This document shows, in pieces, positions 18,272-26,694 of a DNA stretch of 64,000 nt. The notes under the pieces are model-generated. The model worked only from the letters and a program-made list of their open reading frames with translations, was not told the origin of the DNA and made no database searches. Every line of letters starts with the position of its first letter. The stretch's first letter is position 1. Both the position numbers and the translations under genes were made by a program. Source of the stretch: an uncultured Cohaesibacter sp. (GTDB lineage Bacteria; Pseudomonadota; Alphaproteobacteria; Rhizobiales; Cohaesibacteraceae); NCBI RefSeq assembly GCF_963678225.1, contig NZ_OY782764.1, positions 829,001 through 893,000 on the forward strand. Direction: 5' to 3'.

Positions 18272-18919
18272 ATGATGGCCCAGTTACCTGACCGCTTGCT
18301 CGAAGGCTATGCCGAGTTCAAAAAGGGGCGTTTCCCCACAGAACAGGGGCGGTATGAAAAACTGGCCGAAAAAGGCCAGAGCCCCAACATCATGCTCGTT
18401 GGTTGTTGCGACAGCCGTGCAGCACCGGAAATCATCTTCGATTCAGGGCCGGGTGAAATCTTCGTCATGCGCAACGTGGCCAACATCGTGCCGCACAAAT
18501 CCTCTCAGGATGATGGCATCCACGGCACCACGGCAGCGCTGGAATTCGCCGTCAACGGCCTCAAGGTCGAGCATATCGTTATCATGGGCCACGGGCGTTG
18601 CGGTGGCGTGAAAAGCTATATTTCCGCAGGCGATTCCGAACCCCTGTCAGAAAGCAACTATATCGGCAAATGGTCTGGCCAGCTGCAGGCTGCCGACAAC
18701 CCCATCCGCTACAAGGCGCTCAATCGCCCCGATCTGGATCATGGCGGACTGCTGGAACGCTCTTCGATCATCCATTCGCTGGAAAATCTCTATTCCTACG
18801 ATTTTGTCAAAACCCGCGTGCTGGAAGGCAACCTGACCCTGCATGGCGCATGGTTCGACATCTCGACCGGCGAACTGGAATATTACGAAGAAGAACAGGG
18901 CACCTTCCTGAAGGTCTAA
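18272..18919 (+). CDS. Beta-class carbonic anhydrase
   Basis: This zinc enzyme hydrates CO2 to bicarbonate in the cytoplasm. The 215-residue protein has the beta-class zinc ligands CCDSR (C45), MGHGRCGGV (H107, C110) and the catalytic Asp-Arg dyad (D47, R49). The start is either ATG at 18272 or the next codon at 18275; AGAGGA is better spaced for the second. It is a single gene with its own terminator, shared with asd on the other strand. Confidence 0.96.
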   Translation: MMAQLPDRLLEGYAEFKKGRFPTEQGRYEKLAEKGQSPNIMLVGCCDSRAAPEIIFDSGPGEIFVMRNVANIVPHKSSQDDGIHGTTAALEFAVNGLKVEHIVIMGHGRCGGVKSYISAGDSEPLSESNYIGKWSGQLQAADNPIRYKALNRPDLDHGGLLERSSIIHSLENLYSYDFVKTRVLEGNLTLHGAWFDISTGELEYYEEEQGTFLKV

Positions 18920-18954
18920 TCTGCCCGTCCTTCTCTAAATCTATTTGATCAATA

Positions 18955-18990
18955 AAAAACCGGCCTGGTGCTAACCAGACCGGTTTTTCA
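18955..18990. terminator. Bidirectional terminator between carbonic anhydrase and asd
   Basis: AAACCGG-C-CTGGT pairs with ACCAG-A-CCGGTTT around a four-base loop. Runs of A on the left and T on the right would serve both convergent genes. Confidence 0.9.
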
Positions 18991-19020
18991 ATTTGATGCA
19001 TCTCGCACAAGAAGCCTTAC

Positions 19021-20064
19021 TTATGCCTCAGCGCGTGGTTTAACCAGACCGCGATTGATCAGGGCTTCTGCGATCTGAACGGTGTTCAGGGCAGCGCCTT
19101 TACGCAAGTTATCGGAAACAACCCAAATATTAAGGCCGTTATCAACGGTCGAATCTTCGCGAATACGGGAGATGTAGGTCGCATCTTCACCAGCCGCTTC
19201 AACCGGGGTGATGTAGCCACCGTCTTCGCGTTTGTCGACAACCAGACAACCCGGAGCTTCACGCAGGATATCGCGGGCTTCATCAGCGGAAATCGGCTGT
19301 TCGAACTCGAGGTTCACAGCTTCACCGTGAGAAACAAAAACCGGAACGCGCACGGCCGTGCAGGTCACCTTGATTTTCGGATCGAGCATTTTCTTGGTTT
19401 CGGCCACAACCTTCCATTCTTCCTTGGTGGAGCCGTCATCCATGAATTTGTCAATATGCGGGATCACGTTATAGGCAATGCGCTTGGTGAATTTGTTCAC
19501 TTCGATCGGATCGGAAACAAACACCGCGCGGGTCTGGGTGAAAAGCTCATCCATGGCTTCCTTGCCAGCGCCAGAAACGGACTGATAGGTGGAAACAACG
19601 ACGCGCTTGATGGTTGCCTTGTCATGCAGGGGCTTCAAAGCAACCAGCAACTGAGCCGTTGAGCAGTTCGGGTTGGCGATGATGTTGATGCGATCTTCTT
19701 TCTTGATCCAGTCTTCCAGCACATGCGCGTTCACTTCCGGCACGATCAGCGGAATACGCTCGTCATAACGCCACTGGGAGCTGTTATCGATCACGATGCA
19801 GCCCTGTGCCGCGATCTTTGGTGCCCACTCGGCAGAAAGGCTGCCGCCAGCTGACATCAGGCAGAAATCAGTGTCGGAGAAATCATAGTGATCCAGCACC
19901 TGACATTTCAGATTTTTGTCGCCAAAGGACACGTCCTTGCCCTTGGAGCGGCTGGAGGCCAATGCGACAACTTCATCAGCGGGAAAACCACGCTCGGCAA
20001 GAATGTCGAGCATTTCACGACCCACATTGCCCGTAGCCCCGACAACTGCAACTTTATAACCCAT
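19021..20064 (-). CDS. asd: Aspartate-semialdehyde dehydrogenase
   Basis: Asd makes L-aspartate-4-semialdehyde from aspartyl phosphate, at the branch to threonine, methionine, lysine and diaminopimelate. The 347-residue protein has the NADP motif VVGATGNVGREM (8-19) and the catalytic cysteine in NPNCSTAQ (C134). I chose ATG 20064, which has AGGAGATC upstream; an in-frame ATG at 20088 would add eight residues. The gene is preceded by a short reading frame with seven consecutive threonine codons and two hairpins (20105-20202), which suggests control by threonine supply. Confidence 0.96.
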   Translation of the reverse strand: MGYKVAVVGATGNVGREMLDILAERGFPADEVVALASSRSKGKDVSFGDKNLKCQVLDHYDFSDTDFCLMSAGGSLSAEWAPKIAAQGCIVIDNSSQWRYDERIPLIVPEVNAHVLEDWIKKEDRINIIANPNCSTAQLLVALKPLHDKATIKRVVVSTYQSVSGAGKEAMDELFTQTRAVFVSDPIEVNKFTKRIAYNVIPHIDKFMDDGSTKEEWKVVAETKKMLDPKIKVTCTAVRVPVFVSHGEAVNLEFEQPISADEARDILREAPGCLVVDKREDGGYITPVEAAGEDATYISRIREDSTVDNGLNIWVVSDNLRKGAALNTVQIAEALINRGLVKPRAEA

Positions 20065-20095
20065 TTTCAATGATCTCCTGATCCGCAAGCTCCCC

Positions 20096-20202
20096 CTAAG
20101 GTTTCCGCTCTGCCCTGTGCTTTCGCTGGTTGGCAGGCGGTTTCGCTCCCCTCACATCCCTGGGGGAAGCCGAAGCAGGGAGCGAGAGGGGCCTAAACCT
20201 TG
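20096..20202 (-). promoter_or_regulatory. Structured mRNA leader between a Thr-rich leader peptide and asd
   Basis: On the minus strand, directly after the leader-peptide stop, TCGCTCCC (20178-20185) pairs with GGGAGCGA (20143-20150). An overlapping alternative is CCCCTC (20186-20191) with GAGGGG (20148-20153). A second hairpin pairs CCGC-CTGCC with GGCAG-A-GCGG (20105-20114 with 20132-20140). The end of the leader ORF (AAGGTTT, 20196-20202) can also pair with AAACCTT (20098-20104) just before asd. No T-tract follows any stem, so a Rho-independent attenuator is not evident; translational or Rho-dependent control is possible. Confidence 0.6.
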
Positions 20203-20306
20203 GTGGTGGTAGTGGTTGTTGTGTCTGTCATCTGGCCAGCAGTGAGAGCACCAGCGACAACGCCAGTGGTTTTGCTCATCATTCCTGTTTTCATTTCAAA
20301 TGCCAT
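20193..20306 (-). CDS. Candidate threonine leader peptide upstream of asd
   Basis: A short frame ends, before its TAG at 20193-20195, with codons for Met-Thr-Asp, seven Thr in a row (ACA ACA ACC ACT ACC ACC ACC), Lys and Val. Possible ATG starts are 20306, 20294, 20282, 20279 and 20231; the longest reading is 37 residues with 12 Thr. None has a strong ribosome site, so the start is undecided. It lies 128 bases upstream of asd, the entry enzyme to threonine synthesis, as the Thr-rich thrL peptide does in E. coli. On the opposite strand the same bases would read as seven Val codons, but no valine gene lies that way. Confidence 0.6.
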   Translation of the reverse strand: MAFEMKTGMMSKTTGVVAGALTAGQMTDTTTTTTTKV

Positions 20307-20508
20307 ATCACAGTGTCACACGCAGCAAGCGTATGCCCAACCCTCTCGGTTCACGTCATGCCTTTTGCTTTATGGGTGCCTGCAAGTCAAGACAAAATCA
20401 GCACATAACGCCCATGCGATGCGGAATCTCATGGAAAGAGCCCCCATACCGGCACTCCATACAGCATATTATCTTGAAAATCGGGCAAAAAGCAGGTTAA
20501 AGAAGCGT

Positions 20509-20781
20509 ATGACAGAACGGGAACCAAAATCACGGCAACAGCGCCAAGATGAAAAGGCCAGACAAGCCGAGCGCGCCCTTGAGCGCGTCGACGCCGAAGG
20601 CGAAGCCCTTGGCACGTCGGCATTTGCCCGCACGGCAAACCGGGCCAAGGACCATCTGGGCGCCAATGACGCAGACCCCAATGATCCAATCGAGATCTGG
20701 GGCACGCGCATTGGCCGCATTGGAGGCGTCATCTTTGCGATCTTTCTCGTTCTTTGGCTTGTCAATCATTTCACCCGATGA
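20509..20781 (+). CDS. Small single-pass membrane protein, unknown
   Basis: This is a 90-residue protein with a highly charged N-terminal half (REPKSRQQRQDEKARQAERA) and one membrane helix near the C-terminus (about 67-87, IGGVIFAIFLVLWLVNHF). I do not recognise a family. The ATG at 20509 was chosen because the charged segment begins there; longer in-frame readings run into the asd leader region and are unlikely. It is followed by argC 106 bases downstream on the same strand. Confidence 0.6.
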   Translation: MTEREPKSRQQRQDEKARQAERALERVDAEGEALGTSAFARTANRAKDHLGANDADPNDPIEIWGTRIGRIGGVIFAIFLVLWLVNHFTR

Positions 20782-20887
20782 CAAAAGCCCTTAAGTGCTG
20801 TAAAGCAGGATTCATCAACGGATCGGCACAGCAAACCATCCCCATGAAGGCATAAAAGCAGCCTCACAAGCATTCAGGCAGAAGACA

Positions 20888-21844
20888 ATGACGACAAAAT
20901 TATTCATCGACGGCGAAGCAGGCACCACCGGATTGCAGATTCGGACGCGCCTTGAAGGCCGCGACGATATCAAATTCCTGCGCTTGCCTGAAAATCTGCG
21001 CAAGGATGCCGAGGCACGGGCACAGATGCTCAACGAGGCCGACATCGCCATTCTCTGCCTGCCGGACGCAGCAGCCATCGAGGCGGTCAATCTGATCGAA
21101 GACAAGGACACCCGTGTCATTGATGCGTCCACCGCCCACCGGACGGCAGAGGGCTGGGCCTATGGATTTGCCGAGCTTGATTCCGATCAGCGCGAAAAGA
21201 TTGCCGCGTCCAAGCGGGTTGCCAACCCCGGCTGCTATCCGCAGGGCTATATCGCCATCATGCGGCCGCTTGTCGATGCAGGCATCATTCCAGCCAACTT
21301 CCCGGCCACGCTCAATGCCGTTTCCGGCTATTCGGGCGGAGGCAAGGGCATGATCGCTGAATATGAGCGCGAGGAAGAGCCCGTAACGGTGCCTTACTGG
21401 CCCTATGGCCTCACCTTGGCTCACAAGCATGTACCAGAAATGACCTTTTATGCCGGACTTGAGCATCCACCCGTCTTCCAGCCCGCTGTTGGACGCTATG
21501 CGCAGGGCATGATTGACGCCGTACCACTCAATCTGTGGGCGCTGGATTCCGCCCCCAAGCTTGCTGACCTGCATGCTTGCCTGGAACGGCGCTACCGGAA
21601 TGAAACCTTCGTCAAGGTCGCCCCTCTGGAAGCAGCAGGACGTCTTGAAGCGATCACCCCGGAAAAGCTCAACGGCACAAACTCGCTGCATCTTCATATT
21701 CACGGCAATGACGAAACCGGACAGGCCGTCTTGCTGGCTGTTTACGACAATCTGGGCAAAGGCGCTTCCGGCGCTGCCGTTCAGAATATGAACATCATGA
21801 TGGGCATAGAAGAGACCACAGGCCTCACCATCGCCGATCTTTGA
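20888..21844 (+). CDS. argC: N-acetyl-gamma-glutamyl-phosphate reductase (type 2)
   Basis: ArgC reduces N-acetylglutamyl-5-phosphate to the semialdehyde in arginine biosynthesis. The 318-residue protein is the shorter, type 2 form. It has the dinucleotide motif DGEAGTTGLQI (8-18), the catalytic cysteine in NPGCYPQG (C116), and GYSGGGKGM. The last arginine-pathway gene, argG, lies far away at 55 kb, so the pathway is scattered. A strong terminator follows. Confidence 0.95.
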   Translation: MTTKLFIDGEAGTTGLQIRTRLEGRDDIKFLRLPENLRKDAEARAQMLNEADIAILCLPDAAAIEAVNLIEDKDTRVIDASTAHRTAEGWAYGFAELDSDQREKIAASKRVANPGCYPQGYIAIMRPLVDAGIIPANFPATLNAVSGYSGGGKGMIAEYEREEEPVTVPYWPYGLTLAHKHVPEMTFYAGLEHPPVFQPAVGRYAQGMIDAVPLNLWALDSAPKLADLHACLERRYRNETFVKVAPLEAAGRLEAITPEKLNGTNSLHLHIHGNDETGQAVLLAVYDNLGKGASGAAVQNMNIMMGIEETTGLTIADL

Positions 21845-21882
21845 TTTTGTTTTCAAACGGAGTGTCAGCAATCCAAAAATTC

Positions 21883-21918
21883 AAAAAGGCTTTCCGTTTA
21901 AAATGGGAAGCCTTTTTC
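21883..21918 (+). terminator. Rho-independent terminator of argC
   Basis: AAAAAGGCTTTCC pairs with GGGAAGCCTTTTT (one mismatch), ending in a T-run, 39 bases after the argC stop. Confidence 0.9.
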
Positions 21919-22082
21919 TTTACACCACTCTCACTGAAAACAACAAAATGAAATTGCCCGGTTCGTTCTAACGACAACATGGCTCATGAATTCAGGTTGC
22001 GCCGGTTAGATAATGGTTTTAGTTTCTCATCTCATAGTCTAAATCTTTGATCATTCTGTAGTACAAATTCTGGAATTATTTT

Positions 22083-22979
22083 ATGCGTATTCTGAGCGAT
22101 GATGCACTCTATGCCGCAGATATATTCATTAAAAATACTGGTCCAATTGTTTTCGCATTCGATAACATGGCCTCAGCAGGCCCTATAGAAAATCGCAAGG
22201 GATGGGGCTATGACTTCATTCGCTCCCAATCGATCAACGTCGTTTCATTTCTGGAAACCCGATCAACTGCATGGTACAGGCCATCAAGTTTTCTTGAATT
22301 TCTTGACGAGCTTGAACAGGTAATTGATTTCAGCAAGTTCTCGTCTCGGATAAGCTATGGCGGCTCTATGGGCGGCTATGCAGCAGGAGCTTTTGCATCA
22401 CGCCTTAATTGCGATGCAGCGATTCTGCTTAACCCGGTCTCGTCATTGAGTAAAGAGCTGGCTCCATGGGAAACACGTTTCGAAATTGCGAAGAAAGTAA
22501 ACTGGTCCTCCTCCTACCATGATGCTGCAGAGGGAATAGTCGGTGTTCCTCATGTCTATCTGGTTGCCGACTCGTTGCATTCTCTGGATCTCAAACACAT
22601 CAAGCGTTTCGAGCGGGCTTGTCCAAGCTGTGAATTCTATCGTTTTCCCGGTGTGGGTCACGGAATCGCGGTCCATATGCATGCCCTAGGCGTTTTGAAG
22701 CCGTTCGTGCTGGATATTTTCAATAGCCGCACGCCAGATAAGGCCGAATTCTTCCAAGCCATTCGCCAACGTCGCGACTATGTGCGCTATTACAAACAGG
22801 TCTTCATAGAAAAGGAAGATCGCATCACCCCCGCCAGAGCCAACATATTGGCGCAAAATCTGGCACGCACCCTCAAGCGCAATCGCGTTCCCAAAAAGCT
22901 GGCAATCCAGATTTTCCAAAATATCACCGCTCTGGATCCGACTGAATTTGGCCTTGAACTTCCAGCAAGTGCCGGATAG
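22083..22979 (+). CDS. Alpha/beta-hydrolase-like protein, unknown substrate
   Basis: This 298-residue protein has a serine-hydrolase nucleophile elbow, SYGGSMGGYAAG (Ser95), and a plausible Asp (D163, VADSLHSLD) and His (H193, GVGHGIAVHMH), so a catalytic triad is likely. The C-terminal 90 residues, rich in Arg/Lys and aromatic residues, do not look like part of a standard hydrolase core and may be a separate helical module. I do not recognise the family; similar domains occur in cell-surface polysaccharide loci, but nothing else of that kind is near. The gene and its upstream region are visibly richer in A/T than neighbours, a hint of transfer. Confidence 0.65.
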   Translation: MRILSDDALYAADIFIKNTGPIVFAFDNMASAGPIENRKGWGYDFIRSQSINVVSFLETRSTAWYRPSSFLEFLDELEQVIDFSKFSSRISYGGSMGGYAAGAFASRLNCDAAILLNPVSSLSKELAPWETRFEIAKKVNWSSSYHDAAEGIVGVPHVYLVADSLHSLDLKHIKRFERACPSCEFYRFPGVGHGIAVHMHALGVLKPFVLDIFNSRTPDKAEFFQAIRQRRDYVRYYKQVFIEKEDRITPARANILAQNLARTLKRNRVPKKLAIQIFQNITALDPTEFGLELPASAG

Positions 22980-23274
22980 CCGAAACTCTTTGATGCATGA
23001 CATAAGTCAGCAAGCGTCAAAGCCGGATTTTTCGCCCAGATCTGCCAAATAGGAATGGCTGATATCCAATCCTAATCTTTCACAGAACGGTACAAGATTT
23101 TAAAAATCTCATTGAAAAGCATTATTCATCCCCGTAAACATGGCTTTGAATGCGGACTGTCTCAAGGAGACAAAAGAATTTCGATATACAAGACCGAGGC
23201 TGTTTATGTGCCGCTTGTATCGTTAGGTCAGTTGGGTTGAGCGGCTGATCGCCTATCAGAAGGACCGCCAGAGA
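22980..23274. other. Region upstream of leuD
   Basis: About 295 bases with no supported gene, presumably the leuD promoter. I looked for a leucine-rich leader peptide and did not find one. Confidence 0.4.
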
Positions 23275-23880
23275 ATGGAAAAATTCACGACCTTGACCGC
23301 TGTTGCGGCACCCATGCCCTTGATCAATATCGATACGGATATGATCATTCCCAAACAGTTCCTGAAGACCATCAAGCGCTCCGGCCTTGGCGTCGATCTC
23401 TTCTATGAAATGCGCTACAACGAAGATGGCTCGGAAAACAAGGACTTCATCCTCAATCAGGATGCCTACCGCGACGCTGAAATCATTGTGGCGGGTGACA
23501 ATTTCGGCTGCGGCTCTTCCCGTGAGCATGCGCCTTGGGCTCTGAAAGATTTCGGCATCAAATGCATCATTTCCACCAGCTTTGCCGATATCTTCTATAA
23601 CAACAGCTTCAAGAACGGCATCCTGCCGATCGTTGTGAGCGAAGAGGACCATGCCAAACTGATGGACGATGCGTCCCGTGGTTCCAACGCCACCCTGACC
23701 ATCGACCTTGAAAATCAGGTCATCAAAGGCCCGGATGGCGGCGAGATCAGCTTCGACCTTGATCCGTTCAAGCGCAAATGCCTGCTTGAAGGCCTTGATG
23801 ACATCGGCCTGACGATGGAAAAAATCGCCAATGTCGACAAATTCGAAACTGAAATGACCAAAGAGCGCCCTTGGGTCTAG
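23275..23880 (+). CDS. leuD: 3-isopropylmalate dehydratase small subunit
   Basis: LeuD pairs with LeuC to isomerise 2-isopropylmalate to 3-isopropylmalate in leucine biosynthesis. The 201-residue protein has the swivel-domain hallmarks [31 protein letters not shown] and [17 protein letters not shown]. leuC is not in this window. A terminator separates leuD from leuB, so the two are probably separate transcription units. Confidence 0.97.
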   Translation: MEKFTTLTAVAAPMPLINIDTDMIIPKQFLKTIKRSGLGVDLFYEMRYNEDGSENKDFILNQDAYRDAEIIVAGDNFGCGSSREHAPWALKDFGIKCIISTSFADIFYNNSFKNGILPIVVSEEDHAKLMDDASRGSNATLTIDLENQVIKGPDGGEISFDLDPFKRKCLLEGLDDIGLTMEKIANVDKFETEMTKERPWV

Positions 23881-23970
23881 AGCATTTTACCTTGTCAGAG
23901 GAATACGACTATTCCCATCTGCGCGGCAGCATTGAAGGCAGCGCGCGCTCCTCTGCGACAAGCAATCAAC

Positions 23971-24000
23971 AAGCCAGGCCCCTCGGGTCTGGCTTTTTTG
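23971..24000 (+). terminator. Rho-independent terminator after leuD
   Basis: AGCCAG-G-CCC pairs with GGG-T-CTGGCT, followed by TTTTTT. It is about 90 bases past the leuD stop and 150 before leuB. Confidence 0.85.
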
Positions 24001-24150
24001 TATCAGATCGCAGTCGGCACCCGCATCTCATCGGCTTAGACCTTGCATTCGCCTCCATTCGGTATTAATCGAATGCATAACGCATCCAATCTTTTCGATC
24101 CTTGCGCGCAATACGCAAATTCGAAGAAAATCCAAACTCGGAAGTAGACC

Positions 24151-25257
24151 ATGTCCCACAAACTTTTCCTTCTGCCCGGCGACGGCATCGGCCCTGAAAT
24201 CATGAAAGAAGTAAAGGCGATCATCGACTGGATGAATGCCAATCTCGATGTGAGCTTCGAAACCGACGACGGACTGGTCGGCGGCTCCGCTTATGATGCC
24301 TATGGCGTTGCCATCTCGGAAGAAGACATGGCCAAGGCAATGGCCGCAGATGCAGTCATCTTCGGCGCAGTGGGTGGTCCAAAATGGGCCAGCGTGCCTT
24401 ATGACGCCCGCCCCGAAGCCGCGCTTCTGCGTCTGCGTAAAGATCTGGGCCTGTTTGCAAACCTGCGTCCGGCTCTGGTGTATCCGGCTCTGGCTGACAG
24501 TTCGTCCCTCAAGAAGGAACTGGTTGAAGGCCTCGACATCCTCATCGTGCGCGAATTGACTGGCGGCGTCTATTTCGGCGAGCCAAAGGAAATCGTGACT
24601 CTGGAAGATGGCCAGAAACGCGCCATCGACACCCAGCTCTATACGACGAGCGAAATCGAACGCATCACCCGCGTTGCCTTCGACCTTGCCAAGACCCGCT
24701 CCAACCGCGTGGCTTCTGCAGAAAAGCACAATGTGATGAAATCCGGCCTGCTCTGGAAGGAAGTTGTCACCAAGCTGGGTGCCAAGGAATATCCCGACAC
24801 CCCGCTTGAGCATGTTCTGGCCGACAACTGCGCCATGCAGCTGGTGCGTCGTCCCAAGCAGTTTGACGTCATCCTTTGCGACAACCTGTTCGGCGACATC
24901 CTGTCTGACGTGGCTGCCATGCTGACCGGCTCTCTGGGCATGTTGCCATCGGCATCCCTTGGTGCTCCGGATGAGAAGACCGGCAAACGCAAAGCCATGT
25001 ATGAGCCGGTACACGGCTCCGCTCCGGATATCGCAGGCAAAGGCATCGCCAACCCGATCGCCATGATCGCCTCCTTCTCCATGGCCCTGCGCTACAGCTT
25101 TGAAATGGGCAAGGAAGCCGACATGATCGACAAGGCCATTGCGACCGTGCTGGAAAAAGGCCTGCGCACCGGCGACATTGCCAAAGAAGGCGACACCGTG
25201 GTCACCACCTCCGAAATGGGTGCTGCGGTTCTGGAAGAGATCAAGGCACTGGCATAA
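24151..25257 (+). CDS. leuB: 3-isopropylmalate dehydrogenase
   Basis: LeuB oxidatively decarboxylates 3-isopropylmalate in leucine biosynthesis, with NAD and a divalent metal. The 368-residue protein begins LFLLPGDGIGPEIM. It carries VRELTGGVYFGEP and NVMKSGLLWKEV. The metal-site aspartates are in DNLFGDILSDVAAMLTGSLGMLPSASLG (listed here only by its core GDILSD), and the NAD site is EPVHGSAPDIAGKGIANP. Length and motifs are standard. Confidence 0.97.
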   Translation: MSHKLFLLPGDGIGPEIMKEVKAIIDWMNANLDVSFETDDGLVGGSAYDAYGVAISEEDMAKAMAADAVIFGAVGGPKWASVPYDARPEAALLRLRKDLGLFANLRPALVYPALADSSSLKKELVEGLDILIVRELTGGVYFGEPKEIVTLEDGQKRAIDTQLYTTSEIERITRVAFDLAKTRSNRVASAEKHNVMKSGLLWKEVVTKLGAKEYPDTPLEHVLADNCAMQLVRRPKQFDVILCDNLFGDILSDVAAMLTGSLGMLPSASLGAPDEKTGKRKAMYEPVHGSAPDIAGKGIANPIAMIASFSMALRYSFEMGKEADMIDKAIATVLEKGLRTGDIAKEGDTVVTTSEMGAAVLEEIKALA

Positions 25258-25293
25258 GCCAGTCCCGGTATTCCGACCTCCAAGAGATCAAAC

Positions 25294-25327
25294 AAAAAGC
25301 CGGATGGTTTCCCATCCGGCTTTTTTC
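25294..25327 (+). terminator. Rho-independent terminator of leuB
   Basis: GCCGGATGG-TTTC-CCATCCGGC is a perfect 9-bp GC-rich stem, flanked by A and T runs (TTTTTT). It can also serve the convergent transporter gene on the minus strand. Confidence 0.92.
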
Positions 25328-25349
25328 ATGTCATCAAAAGGCAAACGCC

Positions 25350-26585
25350 TCAGCCCTTTTTCAACCGAGAGGAAACAACCAGCGCCGCCAAGGCCAGAAG
25401 GCAGGTGAGCGCAGCAAGCCCCGGCCACTGGCCCCAATGCCAGAACCATCCACCGACATAGCCCACAAGGCTCGCGCCCATATAGTAAAATAGCAGATAG
25501 AGCGAGGAGGCATGCCCCTTGTTGCCCTTGGCGGATAGCCCGACCAGACCACTCGCCACCGAATGGCCGATAAAGAAGCCAACGGTGATAAAGGCAATGC
25601 CCACGCAGATGAAAAAGAGTGAGCCCGGCAGCGTGATCAGAACACCGACAAAGGTCAGCGCGAAAGAGAAAAGCAGCAGCCGCTTGGCACCGAACCGCAT
25701 GGTCAGAGCACCCGTATAGGAAGACGCCACTGTTCCGAACAGGAACAGCAGGAACATCAGGCTCACCGTAAAGGGGCTCATATTGTAGGGCGGCTCGAAC
25801 AGGCGGAAGGAAAGATAGTTATAGACCGTCGAGAAGACACCGGTCAGGCAGAAGCCCAGCATGTAGACTTTCTGCAGAGCCGGATTTTTCAAATGCCCCA
25901 ACCAGGTCTGCACATGAAAGCCAAGCCCGGCATGGCTGGTTTTGGTAAAATTCTTAGATGGCGGCAGCAACAGGGCAAAGCCGCCAGCGGCCATCAGACA
26001 TAGAACACCAAGCACTTCCATGGCCTGCTGCCAGGAAATGAACTCACTAAGCGAGCCCATGCCCACACGGCCCAACATGGCGCCAACCGATGTTCCCGCA
26101 ATATAGATACCCATGGCTTTGGGCAGATGTTTCGGATCGATCTCTTCGGCCAGATAGGCCATCGCAACGGCGGGCAGCCCGCCAAGCGCGATGCCTTCAA
26201 GCGCCCGAGCAATCAAAAGGGTGGTCCAGTCAGGGGCGACGGACGCCAGCAGATTGAGGGCGGCGGCCGAGACCATCGAGGTGAGCATCAACCCCTTGCG
26301 CCCCAGCTGCTGGGAGAGCGCCCCCATGATCATGATGGACACCGCAAGGCAACCCAAAGTCAGCGACAGGGGCAGCGAGCTGGTCGCGGGAAGCACGTTG
26401 AAATGCTCGGCAAATAGCGGCAGCAGCGGCTGCACACAATAAAGCAGCGCGAAGGTCGCAAAACCGGCAAGAAAAAAGGCAACGGAAATCCGGCGAAAGG
26501 TGCTGGTGCCGGACTGGACGTGAGAAACGGCATTCTCTTCAAATCCCGAACGTATGTCGCCGGGATCGGAGTAGGTCGTAGACAT
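25350..26585 (-). CDS. MFS transporter (YnfM-like drug/sugar exporter)
   Basis: This 411-residue protein has about 12 transmembrane helices and MFS signatures, including GRKGLMLTSM in the first cytoplasmic loop and a conserved GGLPAVAMAYLAEEI. It resembles the YnfM / arabinose-efflux-like group, which are mostly exporters; the substrate is unknown. The start at 26585 has AGGAAGAG upstream; a longer in-frame start at 26612 is less likely. A LysR-type regulator is transcribed divergently from a shared 110-base region and most likely controls it, as in other ynfM-lysR pairs. Confidence 0.85.
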   Translation of the reverse strand: MSTTYSDPGDIRSGFEENAVSHVQSGTSTFRRISVAFFLAGFATFALLYCVQPLLPLFAEHFNVLPATSSLPLSLTLGCLAVSIMIMGALSQQLGRKGLMLTSMVSAAALNLLASVAPDWTTLLIARALEGIALGGLPAVAMAYLAEEIDPKHLPKAMGIYIAGTSVGAMLGRVGMGSLSEFISWQQAMEVLGVLCLMAAGGFALLLPPSKNFTKTSHAGLGFHVQTWLGHLKNPALQKVYMLGFCLTGVFSTVYNYLSFRLFEPPYNMSPFTVSLMFLLFLFGTVASSYTGALTMRFGAKRLLLFSFALTFVGVLITLPGSLFFICVGIAFITVGFFIGHSVASGLVGLSAKGNKGHASSLYLLFYYMGASLVGYVGGWFWHWGQWPGLAALTCLLALAALVVSSRLKKG

Positions 26586-26694
26586 GGACTCTTCCTGAGA
26601 CTCTCTTATCAAGGTAGGAAAAAAGAGTATAGCGCAGACGCGATCAGTTATCTAATATATGGAACAGTCGAACGTCATACAAAAGAGATATAGC
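26586..26694. promoter_or_regulatory. Shared promoter region of a divergent MFS/LysR pair
   Basis: These 109 bases, A/T-rich in the middle, must hold both promoters. LysR regulators usually bind T-N11-A boxes here; I see candidates but no single convincing one. Confidence 0.5.

Noticed and set aside
20200-20508. Plus-strand frame starting with seven Val codons, running into the small membrane protein gene
   Set aside because: It is the complement of the threonine-codon run. Nothing in a valine pathway lies downstream on the plus strand, while asd, a threonine-pathway gene, lies downstream on the minus strand, so the minus-strand reading is the coherent one.
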